Source of the DNA: Hyphomicrobiales bacterium | GTDB lineage: Bacteria > Pseudomonadota > Alphaproteobacteria > Rhizobiales > Rhizobiaceae | Reading direction: 5' to 3' | NCBI GenBank assembly: GCA_900469955.1 | Contig: UBYX01000026.1 | Location: 1-64,000, forward strand | Length of the DNA: 64,000 nucleotides | Part shown: positions 6,602-15,796 of the stretch, one piece after another | How the letters are laid out: each line of letters starts with the position of its first letter | Position numbering within the stretch: position 1 is the first letter of the stretch | Made by a program: the position numbers and the translations under genes | The notes under the pieces: model-generated | The model's input: the letters and a program-made list of their open reading frames with translations, nothing else | What the model was told of the DNA's origin: nothing | The model's database searches: none

Positions 6602-9000
6602 CTCTTTTCTCCAATCGTGACGGCCTTCAGTCTGAGCGCGTTGCCGAGCACGAAGACGCTCGACAGCGCCATGGCGCCGGCGGCGATCATCGGCGACAGC
6701 AGCCAACCGAAGGCCGGATACAAGGCGCCCGCCGCAACCGGAATCAGCGCCACGTTGTAGCCGAAGGCCCAGAACAGGTTCTGCTTGATGTTGGTCATGG
6801 TGGCGCGGCTCATGGCGATTGCCGCGACGGCGCCGGAAAGCTCACCACCCACCAGCACCACGTCGGCGCTTTCGATCGCCACGTCCGTGCCAGTGCCGAT
6901 GGCGATGCCGATATCGGCTTCGGCAAGCGCGGGAGCATCGTTGATTCCGTCGCCGACGAAGGCGAGCTTTCTGCCGCCGGCGCGCATCTCGTGGATCGCC
7001 TTTACCTTGCCCTCGGGCAGGACTTCGGCAACGACCCTTTCGATGCCGAGCTGTCGGGCGATCGCTTGTGCCGTGCGGCGGTTGTCGCCGGTCACCATGG
7101 CGACCTCGATGCCCATGTCCTGCAAGGCCTTGATCGCATCGCGGCTGGCGGGCTTCAACGGATCGGCAACGGCGATCGCGGCCGCCACCTTGCCGTCGAT
7201 CGCGGCATAAAGCGGCGTCTTGCCCTCGTCTGCGAGGCGCGCTGCGGCTTCGGCGAAACCTTCGACCGAGGCCCCAAGCTTTTCCATGAAGCGATCGGCG
7301 CCCACCGCCACCCGGCGGCCGTCCACGTCGGCTTCGATGCCGTAGCCCGTGACGGATTGAAACCTCTCCGCCTTCGGTACGACAATGCCCTTTGCTTCCG
7401 CCGCCTTGACGATGGCATCGGCGACCGGGTGCTCGGACTGCGCTTCGACGGCGGCGACGAGCTTCAGCACCTCGTCCTCGGCAAAACCATCCGCGGTCAG
7501 GAGATCGGTCAGTTCCGGCCGCCCCTTGGTGACGGTGCCGGTCTTGTCGAGCACGACGAGATCGACATTGCGCAGTTCCTGCAGCGCCTCGCCCTTGCGG
7601 AACAGCACGCCGAGTTCCGCCGCGCGCCCGCCGCCAACGACGATCGAGGTCGGCACGGCAAGCCCCATGGCACAGGGGCAGGCAATAATCAGCACGGCGA
7701 CCGCGTTGACGAGCGCGTGGGAAAGCGCCGGGCTCGGGCCGTAGAAGAACCAGACGGCGAAGGTAAGCGCCGCCAGCACGATCACTGCCGGCACGAACCA
7801 TGCAGTCACCCGATCGACCAGCCCCTGGATCGGCAGTTTCGACCCTTGCGCCTGCTCGACCATGCGGATGATCTGCGCCAGCATCGTATCACGGCCGACC
7901 TTGTCGGCACGGAAGCGGAAGGAGCCGGTCTTGTTGATCGTACCGCCGATGACGGTTGCGCCCGCCGCCTTTTCGACGGGCAGCGGCTCGCCTGATATCA
8001 TCGATTCATCGACGTTCGACTGCCCGTCGATCACCGTGCCGTCGACCGGCAGTCGCTCGCCGGGACGGATCACCACGATGTCGCCGGCCACGACCTGATC
8101 GGCCGGAATATCGATCGTCCTGCCATCGCGCTCGACACGGGCGGTTTTGGCCTGAAGCCCGGCTAGCTTCTCGATCGCCTCGCCGGTGCGGCCGGTCGCC
8201 CGCGCTTCCAGCAGCCTGCCGAACAGGATCAGCGTGACGATCACGGTTGCCGCTTCATAATAGACGAAGCGGGCGCCGTCCGGCAGCAGATCGGGGGCGA
8301 AGGTCGTCACCAGCGAATAGCCGTAGGCGGCCAGCACGCCGACTGCGACCAGCGAATTCATCTCCGGCGCGCCGCGCAAAAGCGCCGGCAGGCCGAGCTT
8401 CAGGAAGCGGAAGCCGGGGCCGAAGATCACCACGGTCGCAGCCAGGAAATAGGCGTAATAGAGGTTCTGTGTCTCGATAACGCCCATCAGCCAGTGGTGG
8501 AACGGGTCATAGAAATGGCTGCCCATTTCAAGCACGAAGAGCGGCAAGGTCAGAACGAAGGCGATGACGAGATCGCGCTTCAGCACGCCCTCCTCACCCT
8601 GATGCATGTGCATGTGGTCGTGCCCGCCGGCCGCAGCCAGTTGGTCGTGGCCTGCCATGTGCCCCGCATGCGCTGCGTGGTCGTGATGATGGTCATGCCC
8701 GGCATGCTCCGCCGCCGGCGCCGCAAGCAGCATGCCCGCGCCGCGCATGGCGTGATCCATGGCGCCTGGCGGAATTTCGTAACCCACCTTGCGGATCGCT
8801 TTTTCCAGCTCGTCCGGCGAAAACCCTTCAGCCGATTCCACCGTGAGCTTCTTGGTGGCGAAATTGACGGCGCTCCTATCCACGCCCGGCACCTTGGCGG
8901 CGGCGTTTTCGACCCGGCGTACGCAGGACGCGCAGGTCATTCCCTCTACCGGAATGGTGAATGGCTCGGCGGGATGAACGTGTTTTGTCATCTGGTTCAT
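6598..9000 (-). CDS. copA: Cu(I)-translocating P-type ATPase
   Basis: About 800 residues. One N-terminal HMA domain carries GMTCASC. A His-rich linker (HDHHHDHAAHAGH and HDHMHMHQ) may buffer metal. The P1B-ATPase core has CPC in the membrane (IACPCAMG), the phosphorylation motif DKTGT, the SEHP motif and GDGINDAPAL. It exports Cu(I) from the cytoplasm. The ATG at 9000 follows GGAG at good spacing and is preferred to 9015. It is driven by the CueR promoter at 9031-9056. Confidence 0.95.
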   Translation of the reverse strand: MNQMTKHVHPAEPFTIPVEGMTCASCVRRVENAAAKVPGVDRSAVNFATKKLTVESAEGFSPDELEKAIRKVGYEIPPGAMDHAMRGAGMLLAAPAAEHAGHDHHHDHAAHAGHMAGHDQLAAAGGHDHMHMHQGEEGVLKRDLVIAFVLTLPLFVLEMGSHFYDPFHHWLMGVIETQNLYYAYFLAATVVIFGPGFRFLKLGLPALLRGAPEMNSLVAVGVLAAYGYSLVTTFAPDLLPDGARFVYYEAATVIVTLILFGRLLEARATGRTGEAIEKLAGLQAKTARVERDGRTIDIPADQVVAGDIVVIRPGERLPVDGTVIDGQSNVDESMISGEPLPVEKAAGATVIGGTINKTGSFRFRADKVGRDTMLAQIIRMVEQAQGSKLPIQGLVDRVTAWFVPAVIVLAALTFAVWFFYGPSPALSHALVNAVAVLIIACPCAMGLAVPTSIVVGGGRAAELGVLFRKGEALQELRNVDLVVLDKTGTVTKGRPELTDLLTADGFAEDEVLKLVAAVEAQSEHPVADAIVKAAEAKGIVVPKAERFQSVTGYGIEADVDGRRVAVGADRFMEKLGASVEGFAEAAARLADEGKTPLYAAIDGKVAAAIAVADPLKPASRDAIKALQDMGIEVAMVTGDNRRTAQAIARQLGIERVVAEVLPEGKVKAIHEMRAGGRKLAFVGDGINDAPALAEADIGIAIGTGTDVAIESADVVLVGGELSGAVAAIAMSRATMTNIKQNLFWAFGYNVALIPVAAGALYPAFGWLLSPMIAAGAMALSSVFVLGNALRLKAVTIGEKR

Positions 9001-9030
9001 GGGCGGAATCTCCATTTCCCGCCCTATGTG

Positions 9031-9056
9031 GACCTTCCCATCATGGGAAGGTCAAG
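9031..9056 (-). promoter_or_regulatory. CueR operator/promoter
   Basis: A perfect 23-bp dyad (11-bp arms GACCTTCCCAT and ATGGGAAGGTC around one base, 9031-9053) overlaps a minus-strand -35 TTGACC (9050-9055). The dyad occupies a spacer longer than the normal 17 bp. It matches the well-known CueR/HmrR site in sequence and geometry and reads into copA. Confidence 0.9.
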
Positions 9057-9073
9057 GAAGATTTTTCGATTTC

Positions 9074-9343
9074 TCAGCGATAGATTTCGCCTCGATTTCC
9101 AATCCGCACGACGAGGATCCGAACCACATTATCCTGGATATCGGCGATGACGCGCAGGTCGCCGACATGGTATTTCCAGAAATCTCACAGCTCCGCGCCT
9201 TTCAATGCTTCGCCGATCGAACGGGGATCATCGAGCTTGGCCACGCGCTCATGCAGGAAACGAAGAACACGCCGCGCATTGTCGTGGCCCAGCTTCGAAA
9301 GATCGCGCTCGGCGTCCCTCTGGAAATCAATCCTCCAAGTCAC
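9074..9343 (-). pseudogene. relE: relE-type toxin gene with in-frame stop
   Basis: Translating from GTG 9343 gives a RelE/ParE-fold toxin (VTWRIDFQRDAERDLSKL... then DFWKYHVGDLRVIADI...ILVVRIGNRGEIYR). The frame is continuous across 90 codons except for TGA at 9185-9187 (codon 53), in the sequence ALKGAEL-stop-DFWKYHVGD. Family members have a sense codon, often Gly, at this point, so a single substitution explains it. The start overlaps the antitoxin gene by 17 bases, as normal for relBE. Unless the TGA is a sequencing error, the toxin is truncated and inactive. Confidence 0.8.
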
Positions 9344-9557
9344 AACGCTTCATGACTTCGGGCAACGACACCGTATCGCTCTCGCCTCGGCGGAGACTTT
9401 CAAGCCTCTGCTGAGCCAGATAGATATCCTCGACGTCATCGAGATGGGCGAGAATCGCTTCCCGCGCGTAATAGCTCTTGCTACGGCCGGTCAGCCGGGC
9501 AAGATCATCGAGACGAGCCTCAATCTCGGGCGGAAGCCGAAGTGCAAGCGTAACCAT
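9327..9557 (-). CDS. RelB/ParD-like ribbon-helix-helix antitoxin
   Basis: A 76-residue protein with an N-terminal RHH motif (MVTLALRLPPEIEARLDDLARLTGRSKSYYAREAIL, positions 1-36) and a charged toxin-binding tail. It is intact and has AGGGAGA immediately upstream. The operator-like palindrome at 9569-9584 fits the autoregulation usual for such antitoxins. Its partner toxin is interrupted by a stop codon. Confidence 0.85.
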   Translation of the reverse strand: MVTLALRLPPEIEARLDDLARLTGRSKSYYAREAILAHLDDVEDIYLAQQRLESLRRGESDTVSLPEVMKRCDLED

Positions 9558-9568
9558 TCTCCCTGAAT

Positions 9569-9584
9569 GCTATACACATATAGC
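9569..9584. promoter_or_regulatory. Palindrome at relB promoter
   Basis: GCTATA-CACA-TATAGC is a perfect 6-bp-arm dyad 12 bp upstream of the antitoxin ATG. Its AT-rich -10-like content suggests an RHH autorepression site. Confidence 0.5.
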
Positions 9585-9586
9585 GC

Positions 9587-10699
9587 TCAGATCGTGCTCT
9601 CGCCACCGCCGAAGGTCGGCGCGCTCAGTCCCGACAGCAAAAGAACCAGTTCGGCCTGCCTGGTCGTGCCGGTCTTCTGCATGATCCGCTTCAGATGCGA
9701 GCGGGCGGTTTCGAGCGAAATGCCGAGCGAGGCGGCGATCATCTCCGGTGTCTGCGCAAGGGCGATGCCGCGCGCCACACGCGCTTCGGCCGGCGTCAGG
9801 TCGAAAAGGCCGGACAGAACCCGCATGTCGGGTGCGCCGACCTTACCCACCTCCGTCACGGCGAGCACCGCCATGGAGCGGGAGAAGATGTCGCGGGCCG
9901 CCCGACGGATCGGCAGGAGATGCAGGATGAGCGCGGGCGCGCCGTCGCGCGGCATCATCGGCAGCGACTGCACGAAGGGAACGGCCCGGGCCGCATAGCG
10001 CTCGATCGCATCGTTGAACAGGGCGCTGGCGCCATTGCCTTCGAAAAGCAGCCGATCGCCGGCACCGGTGCGGATCCGAGGGCTCAGATTCTCCATCTCG
10101 GGATTCAGGGCGATCGCCTGGCCGCCGTCGCCGATCACGGCCGCCGGCAGCCCCAGCAGGGAGAGGGCCTCGGTCATCGAGCGTGCCTCATTGAAGGCAA
10201 GCCTTGAGGATATATAGGCCGCGCGTGCAAGGTCCGGCTTCAAACGGTTCATCCGCTCCAGCTGCTCGTCGGAGAAATGCAGGCGCCCTTTCGCCTGCAT
10301 CAGGATGATGGCGATCATGTGCCCCGAAGGCTCCTGGAAAACGCAGCCCGCTTCCCATTGCATGCCATTGGGTTCAAGGAAGATCGGGCGGATGACATCC
10401 TGCTCGTATTCCTCCTTGGTCAGAACATCGACGTCGCGTCCAAACGAGAACGGAATGCGCTCGAGAGCCCGAAGCGCACGTATATTGTTGAACCGATGCT
10501 CGCTGTTGGCGAACGCCTCGTAGACCGCGGCAATATTGCGGGTAGTGACGTAGCGGTGGGTCCCGTGGGAATCGACGGTGAATATCGATGCGGTGCTGGA
10601 GCCGATTTCAGCCGCCAGTAACTCGCAGGTTTCAGCCCATAGTTCGGGAACGAGGGCCGCCTCATACAGACGGTCCGAAAGCGTACCTTCTGACTTCAT
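9587..10699 (-). CDS. LuxR-family transcriptional regulator
   Basis: A 370-residue protein. The C-terminal LuxR HTH (about residues 300-360) contains FDLTPAEARVARGIALAQ and the recognition helix GISLETARSHLKRIMQKTG. The N-terminal 250 residues look like a PAS/GAF-type sensor with no autoinducer-binding motif that I recognise. Rhizobia encode many such solo LuxR proteins. Neighbours give no hint of the regulon. The AT-rich 97-bp region upstream (10700-10796) would hold its promoter. Confidence 0.8.
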   Translation of the reverse strand: MKSEGTLSDRLYEAALVPELWAETCELLAAEIGSSTASIFTVDSHGTHRYVTTRNIAAVYEAFANSEHRFNNIRALRALERIPFSFGRDVDVLTKEEYEQDVIRPIFLEPNGMQWEAGCVFQEPSGHMIAIILMQAKGRLHFSDEQLERMNRLKPDLARAAYISSRLAFNEARSMTEALSLLGLPAAVIGDGGQAIALNPEMENLSPRIRTGAGDRLLFEGNGASALFNDAIERYAARAVPFVQSLPMMPRDGAPALILHLLPIRRAARDIFSRSMAVLAVTEVGKVGAPDMRVLSGLFDLTPAEARVARGIALAQTPEMIAASLGISLETARSHLKRIMQKTGTTRQAELVLLLSGLSAPTFGGGESTI

Positions 10700-10796
10700 T
10701 GAAATTGCCGATCGGTTGCCCCTGCCACGCAGAAAGTATTACCTGCTGCTAAAACAGAAGCATATATATAATTTTCGTATAAAAAATTGTCTTAAG

Positions 10797-11255
10797 TCAA
10801 TTTTGACCTACAGTGAGAGGCCAATCAACAAGATAGTCTTCGAAATCGTCGACATCGACTTCTTCCTCGCTCACCGTGCGACCGCGGGCGGAGATCCCCG
10901 CCTGGTGCACGGTTTCCGGATCTCCCGATACCAGAGGATGCCACCAGTAGAGATCCTCCCCGTCCCGCACCAGCCGGTAGCCGCAGGTCGGCGGTAGCCA
11001 GGAAATGTCATTGACCGTCTCCGGCGTGAGCTGGATGCAATCGGGCACGGTCGCCTGGCGGTTGTCATAGTCCTTGCAGCGGCAGCTCGTTCCATCGAGA
11101 AGCCGGCAGGCGACCGACGTGAAGACCACGTCACCGGTATCCCAATCCTCGAGTTTGTTGAGACAACAGAGCCCGCAGCCGTCGCAGAGGCTTTCCCACT
11201 CTTCTTGGCTCAGCTCGTCGAGCCGTTTGGTTTTCCAGAAAGGCTTGTCCGTCAT
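10797..11255 (-). CDS. YcgN/UPF0260 family Cys-cluster protein
   Basis: A 152-residue cytoplasmic protein with the motif CDGCGLCCLNKLEDWDTGD followed by further cysteines (VACRLLDG..CRCKDY, PDCIQL, PTCGYRL). This is the CxxCxxCC cluster of the UPF0260/YcgN family, probably metal-binding, of unknown function. The ATG at 11255 gives the usual MTDKPFWKTK start. Confidence 0.88.
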   Translation of the reverse strand: MTDKPFWKTKRLDELSQEEWESLCDGCGLCCLNKLEDWDTGDVVFTSVACRLLDGTSCRCKDYDNRQATVPDCIQLTPETVNDISWLPPTCGYRLVRDGEDLYWWHPLVSGDPETVHQAGISARGRTVSEEEVDVDDFEDYLVDWPLTVGQN

Positions 11256-11445
11256 CGATGAAACATCACTTTTGCGGCAGAACGGAACAATTCGCCGTAT
11301 CTGCATTTTACCTGTTGCGAATTGGCTATCGCGCATCAACCATTTGTCAGCTATTGCTGAATAACGGTGAGAGGCTCATGCTCTTGATCCCTGCAAGGGA
11401 CGGCGTCAAGCAAAACTCATCCACTACAGGCGGGGGAACTTCAAG

Positions 11446-13689
11446 GTGCAGGAAGAGCCGCAGGACGAACCAAGATCATCCGGCGAGCGGCCGCGCCGGA
11501 GGCGCCATATCCTGCTGCGCATCGATTCCTGGATCGATTCCACCGTCTGGAACCTGGGCTTCAAGCTTGGCGAAATCTGGGAAGAGATCACCATCTTTTT
11601 CCGCCGCTTCCGCGTTCGCGGCTGGAAGCGCCTGGGCTTCGAGCTTGCCGGCGAGGCCATGACGCTCGGCACGGCCGGCTCGGTGGTCGTGCTGGCACTC
11701 GCCATCCCCGCATTCGAGGAAACCAAGGAAGATTGGCGAAACCGTGGCGATTTCGCCGTCACCTTCCTCGACCGCTACGGCAATACCATCGGCCATCGCG
11801 GCATCATCCATGAAGATTCCGTGCCGATCGACGAGCTGCCGGATCACCTGATCAAGTCCGTGCTGGCAACCGAGGATCGGCGCTTCTTCGACCATTTCGG
11901 CATCGATTTCCTCGGTCTTGCCCGCGCCATGAGCGAGAACGCCAAGGCCGGCGGCGTTGTCCAGGGCGGTTCGACGATCACCCAGCAGCTTGCCAAGAAC
12001 CTCTTTCTCACCAATGAGCGCTCGATCGAGCGCAAGATCAAGGAAGCCTTCCTGGCGCTCTGGCTCGAGGCGAACCTTTCCAAGAAGGAAATCCTCTCCC
12101 TTTATCTCGACCGCGCCTATATGGGCGGCGGGACGTTCGGCGCCGCCGCGGCCTCGCAGTTCTATTTCGGCAAGAACATCACCGAGGTGAACCTCGCCGA
12201 ATCCGCCATGCTGGCCGGCTTGTTCAAGGCGCCGGCCAAATATGCGCCGCATGTGAACCTGCCGGCGGCGCGCTCGCGCGCCAACGAGGTGCTTTCCAAT
12301 CTCGTCCAGGGCGGGCTGATGACCGAAGGCCAGGTGATTGCGGCCCGCCGCAGCCCCGCGACCGTCGTCGACCGGGCCGACGTCAATGCGCCGGATTATT
12401 TCCTCGACTGGGCATTCGACGAAGTTCAGCGTCTCGCCAAGGCCGGCAAGTTCAGCGAGCATTCCGTCATCGTGCGCAGCACGATTGACACGGGCCTGCA
12501 GCAGGCCGCCGAAACCGCGATGGAATCGAGCCTGCGGGAATATGGCGAAAGCTACAAGGCCAAGCAGGGCGCGCTGGTGATGATCGAGAACGGCGGCGCC
12601 GTGCGGGCCATGGTGGGCGGCCGCGACTACGGCGAAAGCCAGTTCAATCGTGCCGCGAAAGCGCTTCGGCAGCCGGGCTCCTCCTTCAAGCTCTACACCT
12701 ATTCCGCCGCCATGGAGCACGGTTTCACGCCCGAATCGGTCGTTTCGGATGCGCCGATCACCTGGCGCGGCTGGTCGCCGCAAAACTATGCCCGTTCCTA
12801 TAAGGGCAAAGTGACGTTGCTTTCGGCCATGGCGCAATCGCTGAACACCGTGCCGGTCCGGCTCGCCAAGGACCATCTCGGCACCGACGTTATCGTCCAG
12901 ACGGCCAAGGCAATGGGCATCGAAACTCCGCTCAGGAGCGACAAGACGGTCCCGCTCGGCACGTCGGAAGTCACCGTTCTCGACCAGGCGACGGCCTATG
13001 CCGTCATGCCGGCGGGCGGCATGCAGTCCCGCCGCCACGGCATCGAGCAGGTGCTGAGTTATGGCGGCGAGGTGCTTTACGACTTCAATCGCGACGAGCC
13101 CCCGGCACGACGCGTGCTGTCGGAGAAGGCGACCTCGTCCATGAACCGCATCCTGACGCAGATCCCGGTGATCGGTACCGCCAAGCGGGCGGCGCTCGAG
13201 GGCGGCATCGTCACGGGCGGCAAGACCGGCACCTCGCAAAGCTATCGCGACGCCTGGTTCATCGGCTTTACCGGCAACTACACCACGGCCGTCTGGTTTG
13301 GAAACGACGACTTCACCTCGATGGACAACATGACGGGCGGCTCGCTGCCGGCGATGACGTTCAAGACGGTGATGGACTACGCCCATCAGGGCATCGAGCT
13401 GAAACCCATCCCAGGCATTGAAAATCCGCTGCCGACCGGCGATCACAAGGGCAGCGAGGTTGCAAAGAAGGAAGGCGAGGCTCCCGCCCTGCCGCCGCTT
13501 GTCCGGCCCCGCTCGCTGTCGGCCGAATCGACCCGGATCCTCAAGCAGATTGCCGGCAAGCTGAAGGCCGCCAGCCCGCCGGTTCCCGCCAAGGTGGCCG
13601 ATGCCGGCATGGTAAGCACCTCGGGCGATGATGGCGCCCCCCGGCCATCGCTTTCGGCCGCCCCCACCAGCGCCGAACTGAAGCGGTAG
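11446..13689 (+). CDS. PBP1A-family peptidoglycan synthase (glycosyltransferase/transpeptidase)
   Basis: A 747-residue class A penicillin-binding protein. A basic cytoplasmic N-terminus and a membrane anchor (about 72-90) lead into the GT51 domain, with catalytic Glu143 in ATEDRRFFDHFG and the QGGSTITQQLAKN motif. The transpeptidase domain has SSFK (Ser412, Lys415), SLN (465-467) and KTG (593-595). The C-terminal tail is Pro/Ala-rich. Both activities look intact. The start is GTG at 11446 with a GGGGGAA ribosome-binding site. Confidence 0.92.
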   Translation: MQEEPQDEPRSSGERPRRRRHILLRIDSWIDSTVWNLGFKLGEIWEEITIFFRRFRVRGWKRLGFELAGEAMTLGTAGSVVVLALAIPAFEETKEDWRNRGDFAVTFLDRYGNTIGHRGIIHEDSVPIDELPDHLIKSVLATEDRRFFDHFGIDFLGLARAMSENAKAGGVVQGGSTITQQLAKNLFLTNERSIERKIKEAFLALWLEANLSKKEILSLYLDRAYMGGGTFGAAAASQFYFGKNITEVNLAESAMLAGLFKAPAKYAPHVNLPAARSRANEVLSNLVQGGLMTEGQVIAARRSPATVVDRADVNAPDYFLDWAFDEVQRLAKAGKFSEHSVIVRSTIDTGLQQAAETAMESSLREYGESYKAKQGALVMIENGGAVRAMVGGRDYGESQFNRAAKALRQPGSSFKLYTYSAAMEHGFTPESVVSDAPITWRGWSPQNYARSYKGKVTLLSAMAQSLNTVPVRLAKDHLGTDVIVQTAKAMGIETPLRSDKTVPLGTSEVTVLDQATAYAVMPAGGMQSRRHGIEQVLSYGGEVLYDFNRDEPPARRVLSEKATSSMNRILTQIPVIGTAKRAALEGGIVTGGKTGTSQSYRDAWFIGFTGNYTTAVWFGNDDFTSMDNMTGGSLPAMTFKTVMDYAHQGIELKPIPGIENPLPTGDHKGSEVAKKEGEAPALPPLVRPRSLSAESTRILKQIAGKLKAASPPVPAKVADAGMVSTSGDDGAPRPSLSAAPTSAELKR

Positions 13690-14009
13690 TCAGGCAGCGC
13701 TGGGCGGGATGCGGTCAAGCGTCTCGCCGAGCTCCCGGCGCCGCTGCATCAGATCGTAGTCGGCCTGAAGCCCGAGAAAGAAACCCTCGGACATTCCGAA
13801 ATACCGGCGAGCCTGAGGTCGGTATCGGCCGTTATCGCACGCTTGCCCAAGACGATTTCTTTGATGCGCCGTGGAGGTACGTTGATCGCCCGCGCCAAAC
13901 TATTCTGGCTTAGGCTCATGGGGCCGAGAAACTCCTCCTGCAGAATTTGCCCCGGATGCGGATTGGGAAGCCATTGGGCCTCAGCCGTGGTAGTCGATGA
14001 TTTCGACAT
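13690..14009 (-). pseudogene. higA: higA-type antitoxin gene, frameshifted
   Basis: From ATG 14009 the frame encodes a HigA/XRE antitoxin (LPNPHPGQILQEEFL, MSLSQNSLARAINVPPRRIKEIVLGKRAITADTDLRLA). It then leaves the family sequence. The expected continuation RYFGMSEGFFLGLQADYDLM and the rest, to a stop at 13690-13692, is found in the next frame. One missing C in the Ala-Arg codons near 13808 explains this. The HTH itself is preserved, but the C-terminal part is lost. Confidence 0.75.
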
Positions 14010-14263
14010 GGGCAGGTGCTCCTTCAGTCCAGATGAAACAAATACGCCACTGATCATTGATCGGATGGAAAGTCGGCCGGCACGATCGCCCTCCAAGGCT
14101 CAAGCCGATTTCCAGGCGGAACCCGTAGATCCGAAAATTCGCGAGCCTAATTGAGCAAGCGCAGTTTCCTGAGCGCAATCGGCTGGATGTCTGCAGGCAG
14201 CTCGCGGCTTCTCAGGCCCGACCGAATCCGCTCGGCTTCACGATCCGCAAAATCTCTGATCAT
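13981..14263 (-). pseudogene. higB: higB/RelE-type toxin gene, nonsense plus two frameshifts
   Basis: The gene starts at ATG 14263 (MIRDFADREAERIRSGL...). It meets TAG at 14147-14149 where the family has a sense codon (probably CAG). The frame then continues AREFSDLRVPPGNRLEP and shifts by a single-base loss near 14094 into the GDRAGRLSIR frame. A second loss near 14063 moves it to the NDQWRICFIWTEGAP...DYHG frame, which ends at 13981. Three independent lesions make sequencing error unlikely. The normal toxin-first higBA order is retained. Confidence 0.8.
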
Positions 14264-14272
14264 AGCGCCACC

Positions 14273-14289
14273 ATAACGCATCGCGTTAT
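14273..14289. promoter_or_regulatory. Palindrome upstream of higB remnant
   Basis: ATAACGC-ATC-GCGTTAT, a perfect 7-bp-arm dyad 10 bp before the higB start, is probably the old HigA operator. It has survived although both genes are broken. Confidence 0.55.
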
Positions 14290-14390
14290 AGCCTGGAACA
14301 GGCTGGAGTTTCGCCTCTTTGCCCATTCCTTCCCGGCAGAATCAATGCTAACCCTCTGACGCAGCTCTTCCCGAGGACCCAAGCAAACCC

Positions 14391-14978
14391 GTGTTTCGTG
14401 TTCCCATCCTCATCGCGATCGCGCTTGCCATCGCCTTCGGCGGCGGGATCTGGTCCACCCTGGTGGCGCTCGATGCGACCGTCGGTTTCGGCGCCATCAA
14501 GCTCGGCCCCTGGGAAGCCTTTCCCGAGGTACAGACGGCGGCGGCGGATCCTTACGCCAAATCGCACAGGGCCAATGGCGGCAGACTGCTCTATGCCAGC
14601 GCCGAAGGCCTCGTCTTTACCGCGTCCGTCGATGACACTGGCGCGCGCCTTTCCGGCAACTGCACCTATCGGCTGACGGGCCACACACCGCCGGCACGCC
14701 TCTGGACGCTGTTTGCCGCTGCTCCCGGCAGCGCTACGCCTTCGGCGCAGTCGGACCTGCCGACCGCACTCAACTCCCGCATCGTGCTGCGCGACGAGAC
14801 CGGCAGTTTCGATATCGCCCTGGCCGCGACGGCAAAGCCCGACAACTGGCTCGCCGTGCCCGCGAACGGAAACTTTCGCCTGACGCTGACGCTTTTCGAC
14901 ACCCCGACCGCCGGCAGTTCCGGCCTCATCGACCTCACCATGCCGCGCATCGAAAAGACCGGGTGCGGCAATGCTTAG
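14391..14978 (+). CDS. DUF1214 domain protein
   Basis: A 195-residue protein with an N-terminal membrane anchor (VPILIAIALAIAFGGGIW) and an extracytoplasmic domain ending in LTMPRIEKTGCG. This matches short rhizobial DUF1214 proteins. The start is GTG at 14391 with GAGGA upstream. It overlaps the following DUF1254 gene by 8 bases. The two domains are fused in other bacteria, so they probably form one unit. Function is unknown. Confidence 0.8.
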   Translation: MFRVPILIAIALAIAFGGGIWSTLVALDATVGFGAIKLGPWEAFPEVQTAAADPYAKSHRANGGRLLYASAEGLVFTASVDDTGARLSGNCTYRLTGHTPPARLWTLFAAAPGSATPSAQSDLPTALNSRIVLRDETGSFDIALAATAKPDNWLAVPANGNFRLTLTLFDTPTAGSSGLIDLTMPRIEKTGCGNA

Positions 14979-15597
14979 TGCAAGGCTTAGATCGGGGCTG
15001 AGTTCAGGGCTAAGATCCGGATCCAGATTCGCCCTTCAGGTGGTCTTCGCCGTGGTAACCGGCCTTGTCGGCGCGGCCCTGCTGCATCTCATCATCGTCC
15101 TGCTCCTGCCGGAGTTCAGCGAGCGGGACGCCTATACGCGCATCCTGGCGAAGGGCGAGATCCATCGCTTCTACAGGCTCGGGGAAAAGCCGGATCGGAC
15201 CGGGCTTGCCAAGGACGATCCCTTTGTGGAGGTGGCCGTCTGCGCCTTCGACGTGGCGGACGGTCCGGTGCGGCTGACGGCCGCCAATAGCGGCGCGCCC
15301 TTCTGGTCGCTGGCGATCTACGACCAGTCGTCCAACGAGGTGTTCAGCATCAACGATCGCACATCCGCCGGCGACGGCCTGGACCTGGTGATCGCCACGC
15401 CGGTGCAGCTCACGACGCTGCGCAAGGCATTGCCCCAAGCGATATCGCAGTCGATCCTGGTGGAAACGCGGCAGGCGGACGGTTATGCCGTTTTGAGAAG
15501 TCTTGCACCGCAAAAAAGCTTTGCGGATATCGCGTCGCAGTTCCTGGATAAGGCAACCTGCATGCCTTTTGAATGGCGCACCAGAAGCCGGTTCTGA
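14971..15597 (+). CDS. DUF1254 domain protein
   Basis: A 208-residue protein with a basic Ser/Arg/Gly-rich N-terminus (encoded by imperfect direct repeats around 14985-15030) and a membrane segment (about 22-46). The extracytoplasmic domain contains PFWSLAIYDQSSNEVFSIND. It is translationally coupled to the DUF1214 gene. I recognise the DUF1254/DUF1214 pair, but no biochemical role is known. Confidence 0.78.
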   Translation: MLSARLRSGLSSGLRSGSRFALQVVFAVVTGLVGAALLHLIIVLLLPEFSERDAYTRILAKGEIHRFYRLGEKPDRTGLAKDDPFVEVAVCAFDVADGPVRLTAANSGAPFWSLAIYDQSSNEVFSINDRTSAGDGLDLVIATPVQLTTLRKALPQAISQSILVETRQADGYAVLRSLAPQKSFADIASQFLDKATCMPFEWRTRSRF

Positions 15598-15619
15598 TGG
15601 AGACCAGTCCTTCGAAAAG

Positions 15620-15796
15620 TCAGTCGGCGCGCACCGCGTGGTTTTCCGCCTTGCGGTCCATCCGGTCGTCGAAGCGCTCGTACCGCACGCCGGTGAAGAA
15701 CAAAAGCTGACCCGCGTCCTTCGCCTCGCCGATCTTGATCTGCGGCCGGCGGGGGTGCTCGTTGCGCCATCTATTCAACAATACGATCTCTGCCAT
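15620..15796 (-). CDS. Small hypothetical protein
   Basis: A 58-residue basic protein (MAEIVLLNRWRNEH...) starting at ATG 15796, with GGAGACGAG immediately upstream. It has no membrane segment. It is convergent with the DUF1254 gene. I do not recognise the family; the good ribosome-binding site and coding-like codon use support it. Confidence 0.5.
   Translation of the reverse strand: MAEIVLLNRWRNEHPRRPQIKIGEAKDAGQLLFFTGVRYERFDDRMDRKAENHAVRAD

Noticed and set aside
8590..8760. His-codon-rich stretch in copA as a tandem repeat
   Set aside because: It is the metal-binding His-rich linker of the ATPase, with no exact nucleotide repeat.
11476..13446. 656-codon open frame antisense to the PBP1A gene
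   Set aside because: Arg/His/Gly-rich shadow of a GC-rich gene, no ribosome-binding site, no family-like motif; the sense strand encodes a complete PBP1A.
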